A stretch of DNA of 64,000 nt from contig OX463813.1 in assembly GCA_949825045.1 (NCBI GenBank), forward strand, positions 24,162,001-24,226,000, read 5' to 3'. The DNA comes from Argyresthia goedartella. Lineage: Eukaryota; Arthropoda; Insecta; Lepidoptera; Argyresthiidae. Every line of letters starts with the position of its first letter. The stretch's first letter is position 1. The notes beneath the pieces are model-generated. The model saw only the letters and a program-made list of their open reading frames with translations, did no database searches and was not told the origin of the DNA. Of this stretch, positions 21,701 to 28,190 are shown piece by piece. The position numbers and the translations under genes are program-made.

Positions 21701-24700
21701 CTAGTTACAATATTTTTTTAAAAAGGTAGGTAGAATCATATTTTTTATAACTGATGATACATTTCCTACGATAAACTTCGTTAGTCCCGCTTGCTGCGAT
21801 ACTCCCGGTTAAATAACTACAAATAATGTCCGGGAATAGTGCATGTGCCAGTTCGGTTAAATTGAGTTTTGTGATAATACAAAGAGGAGTTGGAAGTGTC
21901 CTGCCTCGAGCAGGACATCAATTTTATAAGAAAAACAGTACAATACTAGTCTTTCAATATGGGAGTGCAGTCAGAGAAGGAAAATGTGTAATGGGCGTAT
22001 CAGGATAAAAGTGCGTATTAAAGTGTAGATTTTCAGGGTTCCGTACCCAAAGGGTAAAAAACGGGACCCTATTACTGAGACTCCGCTGTCCGTCCGTCCG
22101 TCCGTCTGTTCGTCTGTCACCAGGCTGTATCTCATGAAACGTGATAGCTAGACAGTTGAGATTTTCACAGATGATGTATTACTGTTGCCGCTATAACAAC
22201 AAAAAAACTAAAAACCAAAATAAAATAAATATTTGAGGGGGCTCCCATACAACAAACGTGATTTTTTGCTCGATATTGATAACGTCAACAGGTAGACGCT
22301 TGAAATATTCACAGAATATTTAGTTGTATATTCACTTCAAAATTAAATAGTTCATCAAATCAAAATAAAACAAATATTTACGGGGGCTCCGATACAAGAG
22401 ACGTGTTTTTATAGATAATGGTACGGAACCCTTCGTGCGCGAGTCCGACTCGCACTTGGCCGGTTTTTAAATTACTCTAACTAGCGAAGAGGCTATTTCT
22501 AAAAGATGCTATAGGAGGAATTTTTATTTTCAGGACGGAAATATTGCAGACGAAACTGCTCACCCGTGCACGCCCAACTTTGCCAAAAACGAAATCGACG
22601 AGCACCTCTTCCGATGCAAGCAAGATTTAACTACACAAAATTACCCAGCAGTTCCTCAAACTTATAATGCTATGGTCGCTTCGTACTAAAATAGAGGACT
22701 GCAACTTATTGCTCATATGCCAAGTTTAAAATCTGTGAAATCATCATTGTACAGATATAGAAATAAAGTAGCATCAGTTGATAAAATCCAATGCGACAAA
22801 ATAGAAGAGGTGCAAATTCCCACCGGATATATAGATTTCAAAATAGCAGATTATTACTACGATAATAAACTAATCATTATCTTTTGTTCAAAAAGATCAA
22901 GAGAGTTATTACTTACAGTTGAGGATTATTACAGCGATGGGACCTTTAAAGTTTGTCCAGGTCCGTTTGATCAACTATACACCATACATGGTGATATCGG
23001 AAGTACTGTGAACAATACAAATACTGTGCTACTCGTGTACGCTCTAATGAGTGATAGACAACAGTCGTTTTACGTGGCTTTATTGTATTTAATTAAATCC
23101 CAGGTACCTGGATGGAATCCCAAAAAATATAAAACTGACTTTGAAAGAGCAGCTATGAGCGCTATCGCTAAAGTTTTTCCATCTGCAATAGTGAGCGGTT
23201 GTTACTATCATTTCAACAAGGCTGTTTGGCGTAAAGGACGCGAGCTCGAAATCACGAAATCGAATAATCCAACAAAGATCCGCGAAGTGGCATTGAGCTC
23301 TGTGCTCCCTTTACTACCACCGTCTGAAGTTATGAACGGTTGGTCATATATCACACGGAAGGAAACAGAAGACGAGAATATGATAAAGTTTCGAGACTAT
23401 ATGACAAAGCAATGGTTAAAAGAAGATTGGATACCAACTTGGAATGTATACGGAAATCAGCATCACACTACTAACTTTTTGGAGGGTTGGCACAACAAAT
23501 TAAATCGAGAAGTAGGAAAAAATAAGCCCAATATCATATATTTTCTTAACATCATACAAAAGGATGCATCATTGTTCACAGTTCGACACACCATGGTAAA
23601 AAACAAATTAAAAAAAATTAAAGAAAGGCAGAAGAAACTTGTACTCAAGGATGAATTCATACAAGAAATGCAGATGGAATTTCTACATGGGGATATGTCT
23701 GTTGGACATTTATGGAAACACTTAGACATAAGTGATTATGTGATTACTGAAAAACAAAACGATTAGTACTAATTAAGGCAATAATCTGTGATTCTTTAAC
23801 TATTTTAGGAATCTTAACCTTATGTTTTTATTTGATTCTATGTAACTTTTATGACATTTTTATTTACTTAATTAAGGTAAATAAAGGTTAATATTTTTCT
23901 ATAATAAAGGCTGAAATCTAATTACATGTTTTATCGCTTGTCACAGCGGTGACAACTGGGAAACAGACTTCCCAGTTGTGCCCTCTAGTCAGCCTTCAAA
24001 GGGAGCAGGGAGCAAATTGTCACCTGGGTGACAATAGGGAAAAAAATTCCCACCAGTCACCCCGGAGGATAGGGCTAGAGGGGACTAATGAGAACAATCG
24101 GCTCGCTAATACATTAGTTCTGGCCCCACACCAGGATATCCTGTGTCGTCGGAACTAGAAACAGCGACGTCACACACATATAAACATCCAAGACCTGGGG
24201 TTTTTATCTGTATCCCCAGCTGGGCATCGAACCCAGGACAGATACTATAAGGATGTGTACCCACCTTTATGATATACCACTTGTCCATGACATATTTATG
24301 ACATGGACAAGTGTGTTCAAACAAGATAGCGGGACCTGAGAATTGCGATTGTGAGCGTGCAAGGGGCCGGCCAATGGGCTACATAACAAGTGTACATCAG
24401 TGGTAGCTGTGGAGACCCATTTAAAAAAAAACCTTGCAGCTAGCATGTGGTGGTAAACCCTTGCTTATGTTAAACTTTTTGTTGAATTTCAAAAACCATT
24501 TGTTTTATGACTTTTAGGTATTAGGCTGCATGGGAAAAGAACCCTTACAGTCGGTGCAGTGGGTGGTACATTTGCTGTAGATGGTACACTACACTGATTG
24601 AACTTACATAGACAAGTCTCACAATTTGTCAGATTCTTATAAGAATGGGAGCATTCTCACAAATGCACATCTGAGGTCTTGATTTCTGCACTGTAATATT

Positions 24701-25452
24701 GTGACTATTAAAAAAAATTACAAATAAGCATTTAACTGAACCTTTACCAAATCCCATTATGAGGCATCATGATTTTGAATCTAATGGCATGGTCATAAAA
24801 ATAAAAACTTATAATGGAAATAGCATTTTTAGAAAATTCATGGTAGAGGCGAGGTTAAGGGGTCAGGAAAGCTTTGAAGTGGTTTATATTACAGTTTCTC
24901 AATCTTGTTGTAGATTTTCCAATTTAGATTTTACAGGTCCTATTTCATTATTATTTCTCGAGATTAGCCCAAAGAAAGCTTATGCAAGATATCCCATTCA
25001 TACAATATGATACATTACCTAGAATCCAAGTAACCAATAATCTCAAAGATGATCAGCTCAAACATTGTACAACTGAGAGCAAATGTAACAGAGAATATGA
25101 GCTGGACCAGTGTATGATGGACCTCATAGTCACGGAAGAGCTGCTTCACGAAGAAAATCCAGCCGCCGACGAAGAAGACCGTCTGGAAATGTGTGGGTTG
25201 TATGGTCAAGTCGATAAATTCAAAGATGTTGTGAAAGACACTATTTATGCTTTAAAAATTCGGTATGCAATTAAATTGATGATTAGGGGATGTGAAGGTA
25301 GATGAATTACGTCGAGCGGGTATTTTTAGTGTTGCATATGATCCGTTGTGTAAAAACAGTAAAAAGATTACAAAAATATAAGCGAAACATAACCAAGAAA
25401 ACACTTATACCTGAGATATAAGAATGATTAGAGTATCTTCCCAAAAAGTCAT
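6532..25452 (-). CDS. GPHR: GPHR (Golgi pH regulator, GPR89 family), exons 1-6 of a longer gene
   Basis: Six exons with GT-AG borders and matching phases assemble into the N-terminal half of an animal GPR89/Golgi pH regulator. Minus-strand order is 25452-25411, 25182-25019, 20462-20356, 10192-10089, 8320-8199 and 6758-6532. GPHR is a polytopic membrane protein of the Golgi reported to act as an anion channel needed for lumen acidification. Family hallmarks in order are the QLFRDYEV and [11 protein letters not shown] helices, [28 protein letters not shown] followed by [10 protein letters not shown], and [10 protein letters not shown] with KKKR. Roughly half of the expected 450-odd residues are covered; the rest, including the later membrane helices, must lie past position 1. 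No frameshift or stop was found, so the gene looks functional despite introns filled with transposons. Confidence 0.93.
6973..7032. repeat. 30-bp perfect palindrome running into a 15-bp tandem repeat
   Basis: ACAAGTGCAAGTTTT is followed directly by its exact reverse complement (6973-7002). The right half, AAAACTTGCACTTGT, is then repeated twice more (7003-7017, 7018-7032). It lies in GPHR intron 5. Confidence 0.9.
7384..7640. repeat. Imperfect tandem duplication of about 100-125 bp
   Basis: The block starting TAAACTTGACATGG, containing AAATTATGAGCTACATTA and ending near CAGAGCCCTATC, occurs at 7384-7474 and again at about 7507-7633. Between them the short unit ATTAAACTTGACATGGA is repeated. 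Intronic. Confidence 0.75.
7896..8010. mobile_element. Partial copy of foldback MITE family B
   Basis: Contains TGTTCTTACGTGTTAAACC, AAGGATAAAGGGAG and TTCGCTTCGCTCACCCCC, followed by CTTCACCTAAGCTACTGCAG. This is one arm of the family seen complete at 31627-31819 and 43940-44430. Confidence 0.6.
8022..8081. repeat. Three tandem 20-bp units
   Basis: CATTTACCCATTTTGGGTAG is repeated at 8022 and 8042, with a partial third unit at 8062. Confidence 0.85.
8199..8320 (-). CDS. GPHR: GPHR exon 5
   Basis: Acceptor TGTCAG before 8320, donor GTAACT after 8199; 122 nt starting in phase 0 and ending with the split codon CG|G. It encodes [20 protein letters not shown], then [20 protein letters not shown], which aligns over its full length to the same exon of vertebrate GPR89. 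A MITE ends only about 20 bp upstream of the acceptor. Confidence 0.92.
8341..8705 (+). mobile_element. MITE family A, near-complete copy
   Basis: Left end TTTATCTACACACGTATCAT and right end TTATGATATGTGTGTAAATA form terminal inverted repeats. The middle holds TTCGAACGCCGACGCCCGCC. Related copies occur at 11278, 37979, 51232, 58464 and 62191. The copy continues to the right with GTGTATGTAACTGTACATAA, also shared by the other copies. Confidence 0.8.
8752..8890 (-). mobile_element. SINE family 2 copy
   Basis: On the minus strand it reads TTATATGTGTGTGACGTCGC, TTTCTGGTTCCCACG and TATCCTAGTGTGGG. The same core recurs at 24112, 30425 and 63475. The copy at 24112 has a box-B-like GGTTCGATGCCC, suggesting a tRNA-derived origin. 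Confidence 0.65.
8891..10088. other. GPHR intron 4 remainder, with weak repeat traces
   Basis: Around 9470-9600 the minus strand has a box-B-like GGTTCAAGTACTG that could be an old SINE head. Around 9860-9910 the plus strand has AATCGGTTCAGTAGTTTT and CAGACAGACAGA, a common lepidopteran interspersed-repeat signature. Nothing coding was recognised. Confidence 0.4.
10089..10192 (-). CDS. GPHR: GPHR exon 4
   Basis: Acceptor TTACTTGCAG before 10192 with a strong pyrimidine tract, donor GTTGGT after 10089; 104 nt. TG completes the codon G|TG from exon 3. It then encodes [20 protein letters not shown] and [14 protein letters not shown], the most conserved block of the GPR89 family. Confidence 0.93.
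10712..10927. mobile_element. MITE-like element with about 30-bp inverted ends
   Basis: GTACTATCGAACCAACTGAA at the left and TTCAGATGGTTCGATAGTAC at the right are complementary apart from one base; the pairing continues with TCATGACCC and GGGTCATGA. Length 216 bp; no coding content. Confidence 0.75.
11278..11467 (-). mobile_element. MITE family A, partial inverted copy
   Basis: Contains ACTAGTTTATCTACACACAT, then after a short gap TTGATGTGTTCAGGAACCGC and GACCGGCATTGTGGC, the reverse complement of the right half of the copy at 37979. It breaks into the GC-rich repeat block at 11470. Confidence 0.65.
11470..11615. repeat. GC-rich repeat block built on CCCGGAAT units
   Basis: GGAATGTCCGGCCCCGGAAT and CCCGGAATGCCCGGCCCCGG, each followed by TGGCGTCCCGA, recur with inverted versions such as CGATTCCGGGGTCGG. 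Strong self-complementarity in an AT-rich setting. The apparent Gly-Pro-rich open frames here are by-products of the repeat. Confidence 0.75.
12069..12230. repeat. Second GC-rich CCCGGAAT repeat block
   Basis: Same units as at 11470-11615, here in both orientations: ATTCCGGGGCCGGGCATTCC toward both ends and GTCCGGCCCCGGAATTGGCG in between. About 450 bp of unrelated AT-rich DNA separates the two blocks. Confidence 0.75.
12660..12700 (+). mobile_element. Fragment of the AGGGTTCCG repeat family (right end)
   Basis: GGAACTCGACTCCGACTCGC followed by ACTTGACG and a T run matches the right end of the full copy at 22032-22468 in degraded form. Confidence 0.5.
12870..13187. other. GC-richer intron segment, unassigned
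   Basis: Repeats of GGCCTCGAGCTTAGCTGAG and GCCTTGAGCTGCGCTG type suggest an old repeat, but no ends or coding frame could be supported. Confidence 0.3.
13188..13470. mobile_element. Inverted-repeat element rich in TCAAGC/GCTTGA hexamers
   Basis: GCTTGACAAGCATGCTTGAT (13190) is exactly reversed at 13444 (ATCAAGCATGCTTGTCAAGC). Both arms are also flanked by the direct motif CAAGCARATTGATCGT or a close variant. Around a dozen TCAAGC or GCTTGA hexamers lie in 280 bp. No protein coding seen; family unknown. Confidence 0.65.
13739..13845 (+). repeat. 5' LTR of the Copia element
   Basis: Begins TGTTGTAATACTGGC and ends AAATACAACA. TG...CA borders and an ATTAAATAAAG stretch that may serve as poly(A) signal are present. 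Very short for an LTR. Confidence 0.93.
14500..14583. repeat. Two adjacent perfect hairpins from a local inverted insertion
   Basis: Arms of 26 bp (14500-14525 and 14530-14555) flank the loop ATTA. Immediately after, arms of 11 bp (14558-14568, TTTCCAAAGCC, and 14573-14583) flank a second ATTA. Both lie inside the gag coding sequence and break it. Confidence 0.9.
16694..16920. mobile_element. 227-bp MITE with 29-bp inverted ends and TA target duplication
   Basis: Ends CAGATGTAGTGAATAATCC and GGATTATTCACTACATCTG; arms differ by one base. It is flanked by TA on both sides (16692-16693, 16921-16922), as for Tc1/mariner-like elements. It interrupts the Copia RT exactly after the codons for CKWV, and the RT frame resumes after it. 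Confidence 0.92.
18325..18432 (+). repeat. 3' LTR of the Copia element
   Basis: Matches the 5' LTR except for an extra A in the GTCTTAATGTCAC segment; it ends CA just before the target duplication GCTCG. Confidence 0.93.
18438..19654. other. GPHR intron 3, AT-rich, mostly unassigned
   Basis: Just outside both Copia ends the host DNA has CTCGGGTGAAAGTGACCC (left) and CTCGGGTTGAATGGGTCACT (right), so the Copia element landed in an older repeat. Beyond about 18560 no repeat family or coding frame was recognised. Confidence 0.4.
19655..19945. mobile_element. Foldback MITE family B variant with internal duplication
   Basis: It is bounded by TAGGTGAAGGATAAAGGG on the left and GGGTGAGCGAAGCGAAGCCC on the right. 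Inside, a unit of about 110 bp with CACTATTTATAGAA, CGACCGA and CGAATATTTGTTTTATCAAC occurs twice. Confidence 0.6.
19985..20095 (+). mobile_element. LINE 3' tail copy with conserved hairpin
   Basis: GGTTTGCTGGAAGGGTCTCT, TTAGAGATAAGCTCGCCTTT and TGTGCAATAAAGAAATTA match tails at 46868 and 59308, and inverted copies at 36394 and 51690. Confidence 0.65.
20356..20462 (-). CDS. GPHR: GPHR exon 3
   Basis: Acceptor TTTCTCATCAG before 20462, donor GTAAGT after 20356; 107 nt. T completes the Ser codon AG|T from exon 2 and the last G begins the Val codon G|TG of exon 4. It encodes [20 protein letters not shown] and [15 protein letters not shown], equivalent to the third membrane segment of GPR89. Confidence 0.92.
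20530..20610 (+). mobile_element. Degraded LINE 3' tail
   Basis: AAGATCTCTTGTTAGGGATA followed by AGTTTGCCTTTTCACATG resembles the tail family at 19985, with changes in the hairpin loop. Confidence 0.5.
21826..22008 (+). CDS. FLYWCH-like DNA-binding segment of the MULE transposase (probable 5' exon)
   Basis: The frame starts at ATG 21826 and has [19 protein letters not shown] with a later Cys (GKCVMG). The pattern QRG...GHQFYKK...C resembles a FLYWCH zinc finger, a module normally placed before MULE transposases, though the central Trp-Arg-Cys is not visible. It probably splices to the segment at 22534: candidate donor GTATCA after GGGC (about 21990), acceptor TTTTCAG before 22534. The inferred intron contains the repeat at 22032-22468. 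Splicing is inference. Confidence 0.45.
   Translation: MSGNSACASSVKLSFVIIQRGVGSVLPRAGHQFYKKNSTILVFQYGSAVREGKCVMGVSG
22032..22468 (+). mobile_element. AGGGTTCCG repeat family, full-length copy
   Basis: Starts AGGGTTCCGTACCC, has the CCGTCCGTCCGTCTG run, and ends GGTACGGAACCCTTCGTGCG and CGACTCGCACTTGGCCGG. This repeat is widespread in moths and butterflies. It is nested inside the MULE. Fragments occur at 12660, 25724, 50455 and 63605. Confidence 0.8.
22534..23766 (+). pseudogene. MULE-type transposase (one stop in the N-terminal part)
   Basis: From the putative acceptor at 22534 the frame reads [16 protein letters not shown] with a His-Cys pattern. It hits TAA at 22687 and then continues in the same frame into a 349-codon stretch (22717-23766). 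That stretch carries the MULE catalytic domain: [19 protein letters not shown], the second Asp region [16 protein letters not shown], and the C/H motif [15 protein letters not shown] helical part with [21 protein letters not shown] sequence follows. It would cut and join the element ends. The stop codon TAG overlaps the inner edge of the right inverted repeat. The single early stop may be real decay or a splice boundary I have not placed. Confidence 0.8.
24112..24262 (-). mobile_element. SINE family 2 copy with box-B-like head
   Basis: The minus strand has GGTTCGATGCCCAGCTGG (tRNA-like head), TTTATATGTGTGTGACGTCG and TTCTGGCCCCACACC (plus-strand sense), ending about 10 bp from the MULE right end. 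Confidence 0.65.
24263..25018. other. GPHR intron 2, nothing further recognised
   Basis: AT-rich sequence without a supportable repeat or coding frame. Short plus-strand open frames around 24759-25305 overlap the GPHR exon and lack coding signatures. Confidence 0.5.
25019..25182 (-). CDS. GPHR: GPHR exon 2
   Basis: Acceptor CACATTTCCAG before 25182, donor GTAATG after 25019; 164 nt, phase 0 in, two bases of a Ser codon out. It encodes [20 protein letters not shown] and [20 protein letters not shown], then [10 protein letters not shown], a near-exact counterpart of the first two membrane segments of GPR89. Confidence 0.94.
25411..25452 (-). CDS. GPHR: GPHR exon 1 with start codon
   Basis: ATG at 25452-25450 in context CTACCATGA; fourteen codons [14 protein letters not shown], then donor GTATAA. 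Length, position of the intron after Gln and the I/L-rich pattern match the GPR89 N-terminus (M-S-F-L-type). The coding exon is short and was found by searching for the piece missing upstream of exon 2. Confidence 0.85.
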
Positions 25453-25640
25453 GGTAGATACAAAGGCGGGAAAATGTAGTTGGAAATCAGATTCGACAAA
25501 TATATTTTAGAAGATTTCTCAATAGAATAAATAGAAAATTCAAACTGCAGAAATAAAGAAATTCACAACACAACCCTACGACTACAAACGTCAAACTTCA
25601 TGAATGAAAAGTCAAAACAAACGTCACGCACGCACGTCAC
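25453..25640 (-). promoter_or_regulatory. Probable GPHR 5' UTR and promoter region
   Basis: Upstream of the start codon the minus strand has GTGACGTGCGTGCGTGACG, containing two TGACG half-sites of the CREB/ATF type. No TATA box is evident. This is placement by position; the transcription start is not defined. Confidence 0.35.
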
Positions 25641-25723
25641 TTCTATTTGGGTACGTTTAAAAATAGGTAAGTGTTAGCTTTTTGACAAACGATACGATAA
25701 GTAAATATTTTGTTATGCTTTTC

Positions 25724-25775
25724 TTGTACGGTGGTTCGGAACCCTGCGTGTGAAATTCCAACCCGCACTTGCCTG
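25724..25775 (+). mobile_element. Fragment of the AGGGTTCCG repeat family
   Basis: GGTTCGGAACCCTGCGTGTG and AACCCGCACTTGCCTGATTT match the right end of the copy at 22032-22468 in degraded form. Confidence 0.55.
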
Positions 25776-26801
25776 ATTTTTAGACCTCTTGACAACATGC
25801 TGTCTGACTAATAATTGTAATAATTAATATCTCTAAGTTGTTGTGTAATTTTTGACAAATTCACAACTCTGTGGTGACACAATCCGAAACATGGCCTGCG
25901 GCCTTATGGCGTAAGTCATCTGAGCTTGAACTTCATGTAAACTTTGACGTTTGAACGACATGCATCAGCTTCATCTGTAAAATTGGTATCACGCAAGTAG
26001 CATCTTATTGGAGGCCAAACCCAAGCTCATTGACTGAACGTAATCGGTATGATTTGACGTAAATCAGTATCATGTAATGTTTCAAGTGAAACCCAAGCCC
26101 ATATCCAAATGTCAAATGAAGATGGGACCTACTTCGACGTTGCCTTCCCTCGCATAGATCAGACACTGAATAATATTGAATAAATAGGACAAAAGCACCT
26201 ATTTTAGTAATTTTGGTACGTTTAAACAATAATATTTCGGTTGGTGATTATTGGGAATATTGTTTAACAGTAAAAAACCAAAGGTTATAGGAACCAAAGG
26301 TGAGGTTAGGTTAGGATTATTGTTTTAGTTTTTGAGATGGCGTGGGCTGTCTTGCTGGCTGCAGTAGAGTAGGAACGCATCAGGTGTCTCTTTAACGAGG
26401 AACGGAGGCTGCCGAGGGTCGCAAGCCAGCCGATGATGCCGCCGAAGGCTGAATTCGTTGGACTTTTCCGCCTCACAAAGGGAGCTTTCCGAATGATATC
26501 AGAGGAAATTTCACCTGTTGCCGGCAAGACAGCGCACTAGCGCTGTGCGGCCAAACATAAGGGTAAGAAGATATACTTACGAAATAATTCAATAATGAAT
26601 ATATGTGAAACTTAAAAATAATTTTTGCACATCACATTCGCTGTAACACATTCTCATGTAACTGTCTGTTTATCTTTATTTTCTGTGCAATAAAGAATAT
26701 TAATATAATACCAGAAAAGTATTGGGACTTAAGGTCTTCTCAATTTGGCAGTCTACAATGTCAGACTGTGTTAGGGATATACTTAAAACCATCCATCTAT
26801 T
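25776..26801. other. Intergenic stretch between GPHR and the next minus-strand exon
   Basis: A GC-richer minus-strand open frame at 26306-26527 (GGIIGWLATLGSLRSSLKRH) is unrecognised and may be old LINE sequence. TGTGCAATAAAGAAT near 26685 looks like a LINE tail. Two TTAGG units near 26305 are too few to be telomeric. Otherwise nothing supported. Confidence 0.4.
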
Positions 26802-26984
26802 CTAGGGAAATACGTTCTCCTCGTCGGTAGCGGTTGGCAACATTGTGTAGTGGGATTGAGCTGAGATCGATTTCATAAAGTGAACACCGGTTCCTTTTTG
26901 GAATAAGCCGTCGCGCTCGCGGCTTCGTATTTTATTAATTACTGAAGAAGAACCTACCATATCTCCTTCCCTTCGACCGGTAGT
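26802..26984 (-). CDS. Probable terminal coding exon of an unidentified host gene
   Basis: The minus-strand frame encodes EGDMVGSSSVINKIRSRERD, then GLFQKGTGVHFMKSISAQSH, and ends TMLPTATDEENVFP with TAG at 26804-26802. It has polar, ordinary protein composition. I do not recognise the protein. An AATAAA on the minus strand lies at 26680-26675, about 120 bp past the stop, but it overlaps a LINE-tail-like sequence. Just upstream (26985 onward) is SINE-like sequence, so the acceptor is unclear. It may be the end of the gene whose first exon is at 29513-29659; that link is a guess. Confidence 0.35.
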   Translation of the reverse strand, partial: TTGRREGDMVGSSSVINKIRSRERDGLFQKGTGVHFMKSISAQSHYTMLPTATDEENVFP

Positions 26985-27170
26985 CCCCGTAGGTTTCACG
27001 GTTGCTTCTCAAGCGCAGGTCAAGGCTATCTATACAAGGCTATATCTAACGCTATATAGGCGTAATACCTATCCATCAACCCAAACTAAGCCAGCGTGAT
27101 GGAGTATGGCTCAATCTTACTCGTATCCGGTTAAAGGCCTGGTACCCCTCGGTAGGAACATTGATGGGCT
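26985..27170. mobile_element. SINE fragments
   Basis: GTAGGTTTCACGGTTGCTTC resembles the head of SINE family 3 (39427). ATCAACCCAAACTAAGCCAG with GGTAAAGGCCT-like sequence resembles the repeat at 57466-57560. Confidence 0.5.
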
Positions 27171-28010
27171 AGACTTATTTATCTCACCTCATTAATCCAC
27201 TGGAAGTATAATTAGGCCCTAGCCTAAAGATTCATCCTAATTAATCTTAGTTCCGAAATGTGAAAAAGGGGTGTCACGGTCTAATAAAATAAAAAAAAGT
27301 AATTAACTTAGAAACATAATGTAGGTGCTATTTAAAAGCTAATGACATGGAGAATAACATTGTTTCATATAATAGTTCTTTTTGGGGACCAAATTCTGAA
27401 TTAAACTGCAATTACTAAAAAAAGTAGTCGAAAAATGACAATTGTTAAAAAACAAAGCGTAATTTTAGTAAGCGGTTAACACTTTTTTCAGTATTTTTTT
27501 GTAACTGGCAGTATTGCCTGGTCTTCATAATTACAATCCAGTTAATGTGACCACGACAAACCCCTTCAGTCCGAAGTTATATATTTTTTTGCAATTGGTG
27601 CATGGTTCTCGAAAATTTATAATCAAATGCCTGTAAAAAAACAATAGGGGGGGTTGAATTTTTTAAAACATTTTTGTCGATAAAATAGGGTCCTTTTTAA
27701 CCCTATTTAATATGTCCAGTTTATGAAGAATCACACTGTATAGGTCCTCCCAAAGTCAACCGTCAGACCCCTTGTGTCAAACAAGCCGTATCTCGGCAAG
27801 GGGCTAACCTGCATTAAATTTGATGATAATTTCGTATGTTTCCTGAAGGAATAGACGTTTTGCCTTGTACCTAACAGGAATTATACATTATTTGGCGCCT
27901 TTACGGTGATAAACAGTATCTGTTTTACTAAGTAGGTTTGTTCAAATCAGACGGAAACCCAGATCATGTTATGTTGGTAAAGGCATGGCATCGTGGTGTA
28001 GGACAGAATT
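27171..28010. other. AT-rich stretch, nothing recognised
   Basis: No convincing exon or repeat boundary was found on either strand. Confidence 0.4.
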
Positions 28011-28070
28011 TTACTCCCTTAATGTTATAGATGACGACGTTCTTATTTGTTTAAATGAAACAAAACTTCC

Positions 28071-28118
28071 GTATGTGCCGGTGTCGCAGTTGCAACTGCG
28101 ACACCGGCACGTACGGAC
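28071..28118. repeat. 48-bp palindrome with one mismatched pair
   Basis: The 36-bp core is perfect: GTGCCGGTGTCGCAGTTG followed by its reverse complement; the outer five bases on each side (CCGTA and TACGG) also pair. It is followed by a GGACGC...GCGTCC hairpin. It lies about 70-120 bp before the LINE ORF1 start. Confidence 0.9.
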
Positions 28119-28190
28119 GCTTCCTAGCAGCGTCCGCAACAATGTCCCATAACTCAGTGTCGACCTAGTTTTCGCAATATTGATACCGCC

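Larger units (their letters stand above)
21259..24101 (+). mobile_element. MULE DNA transposon with about 350-bp terminal inverted repeats
   Basis: The left arm 21259-21609 begins CCGATTGTTCCCATTAGTCC; the right arm, about 23758-24101, ends GGACTAATGAGAACAATCGG. The arms remain complementary over about 345 bp, including TTAATTAGTACTAATCG at the inner edge. Between them lie a FLYWCH-like segment and a MULE-type transposase. Long inverted ends plus this transposase define Mutator-like elements. No clear 8-11 bp target duplication was seen. It sits in GPHR intron 2. Confidence 0.88.

Noticed and set aside
24759..25305. Plus-strand open frame of 107 codons at 24982-25305
   Set aside because: It lies antisense to GPHR exon 2, whose minus-strand protein is near-identical to the known family; the plus frame has no support.
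26305..26316. TTAGG-TTAGG, the insect telomere repeat
   Set aside because: Only two units; consistent with chance or the ordinary lepidopteran CCTAACCTAACC word.
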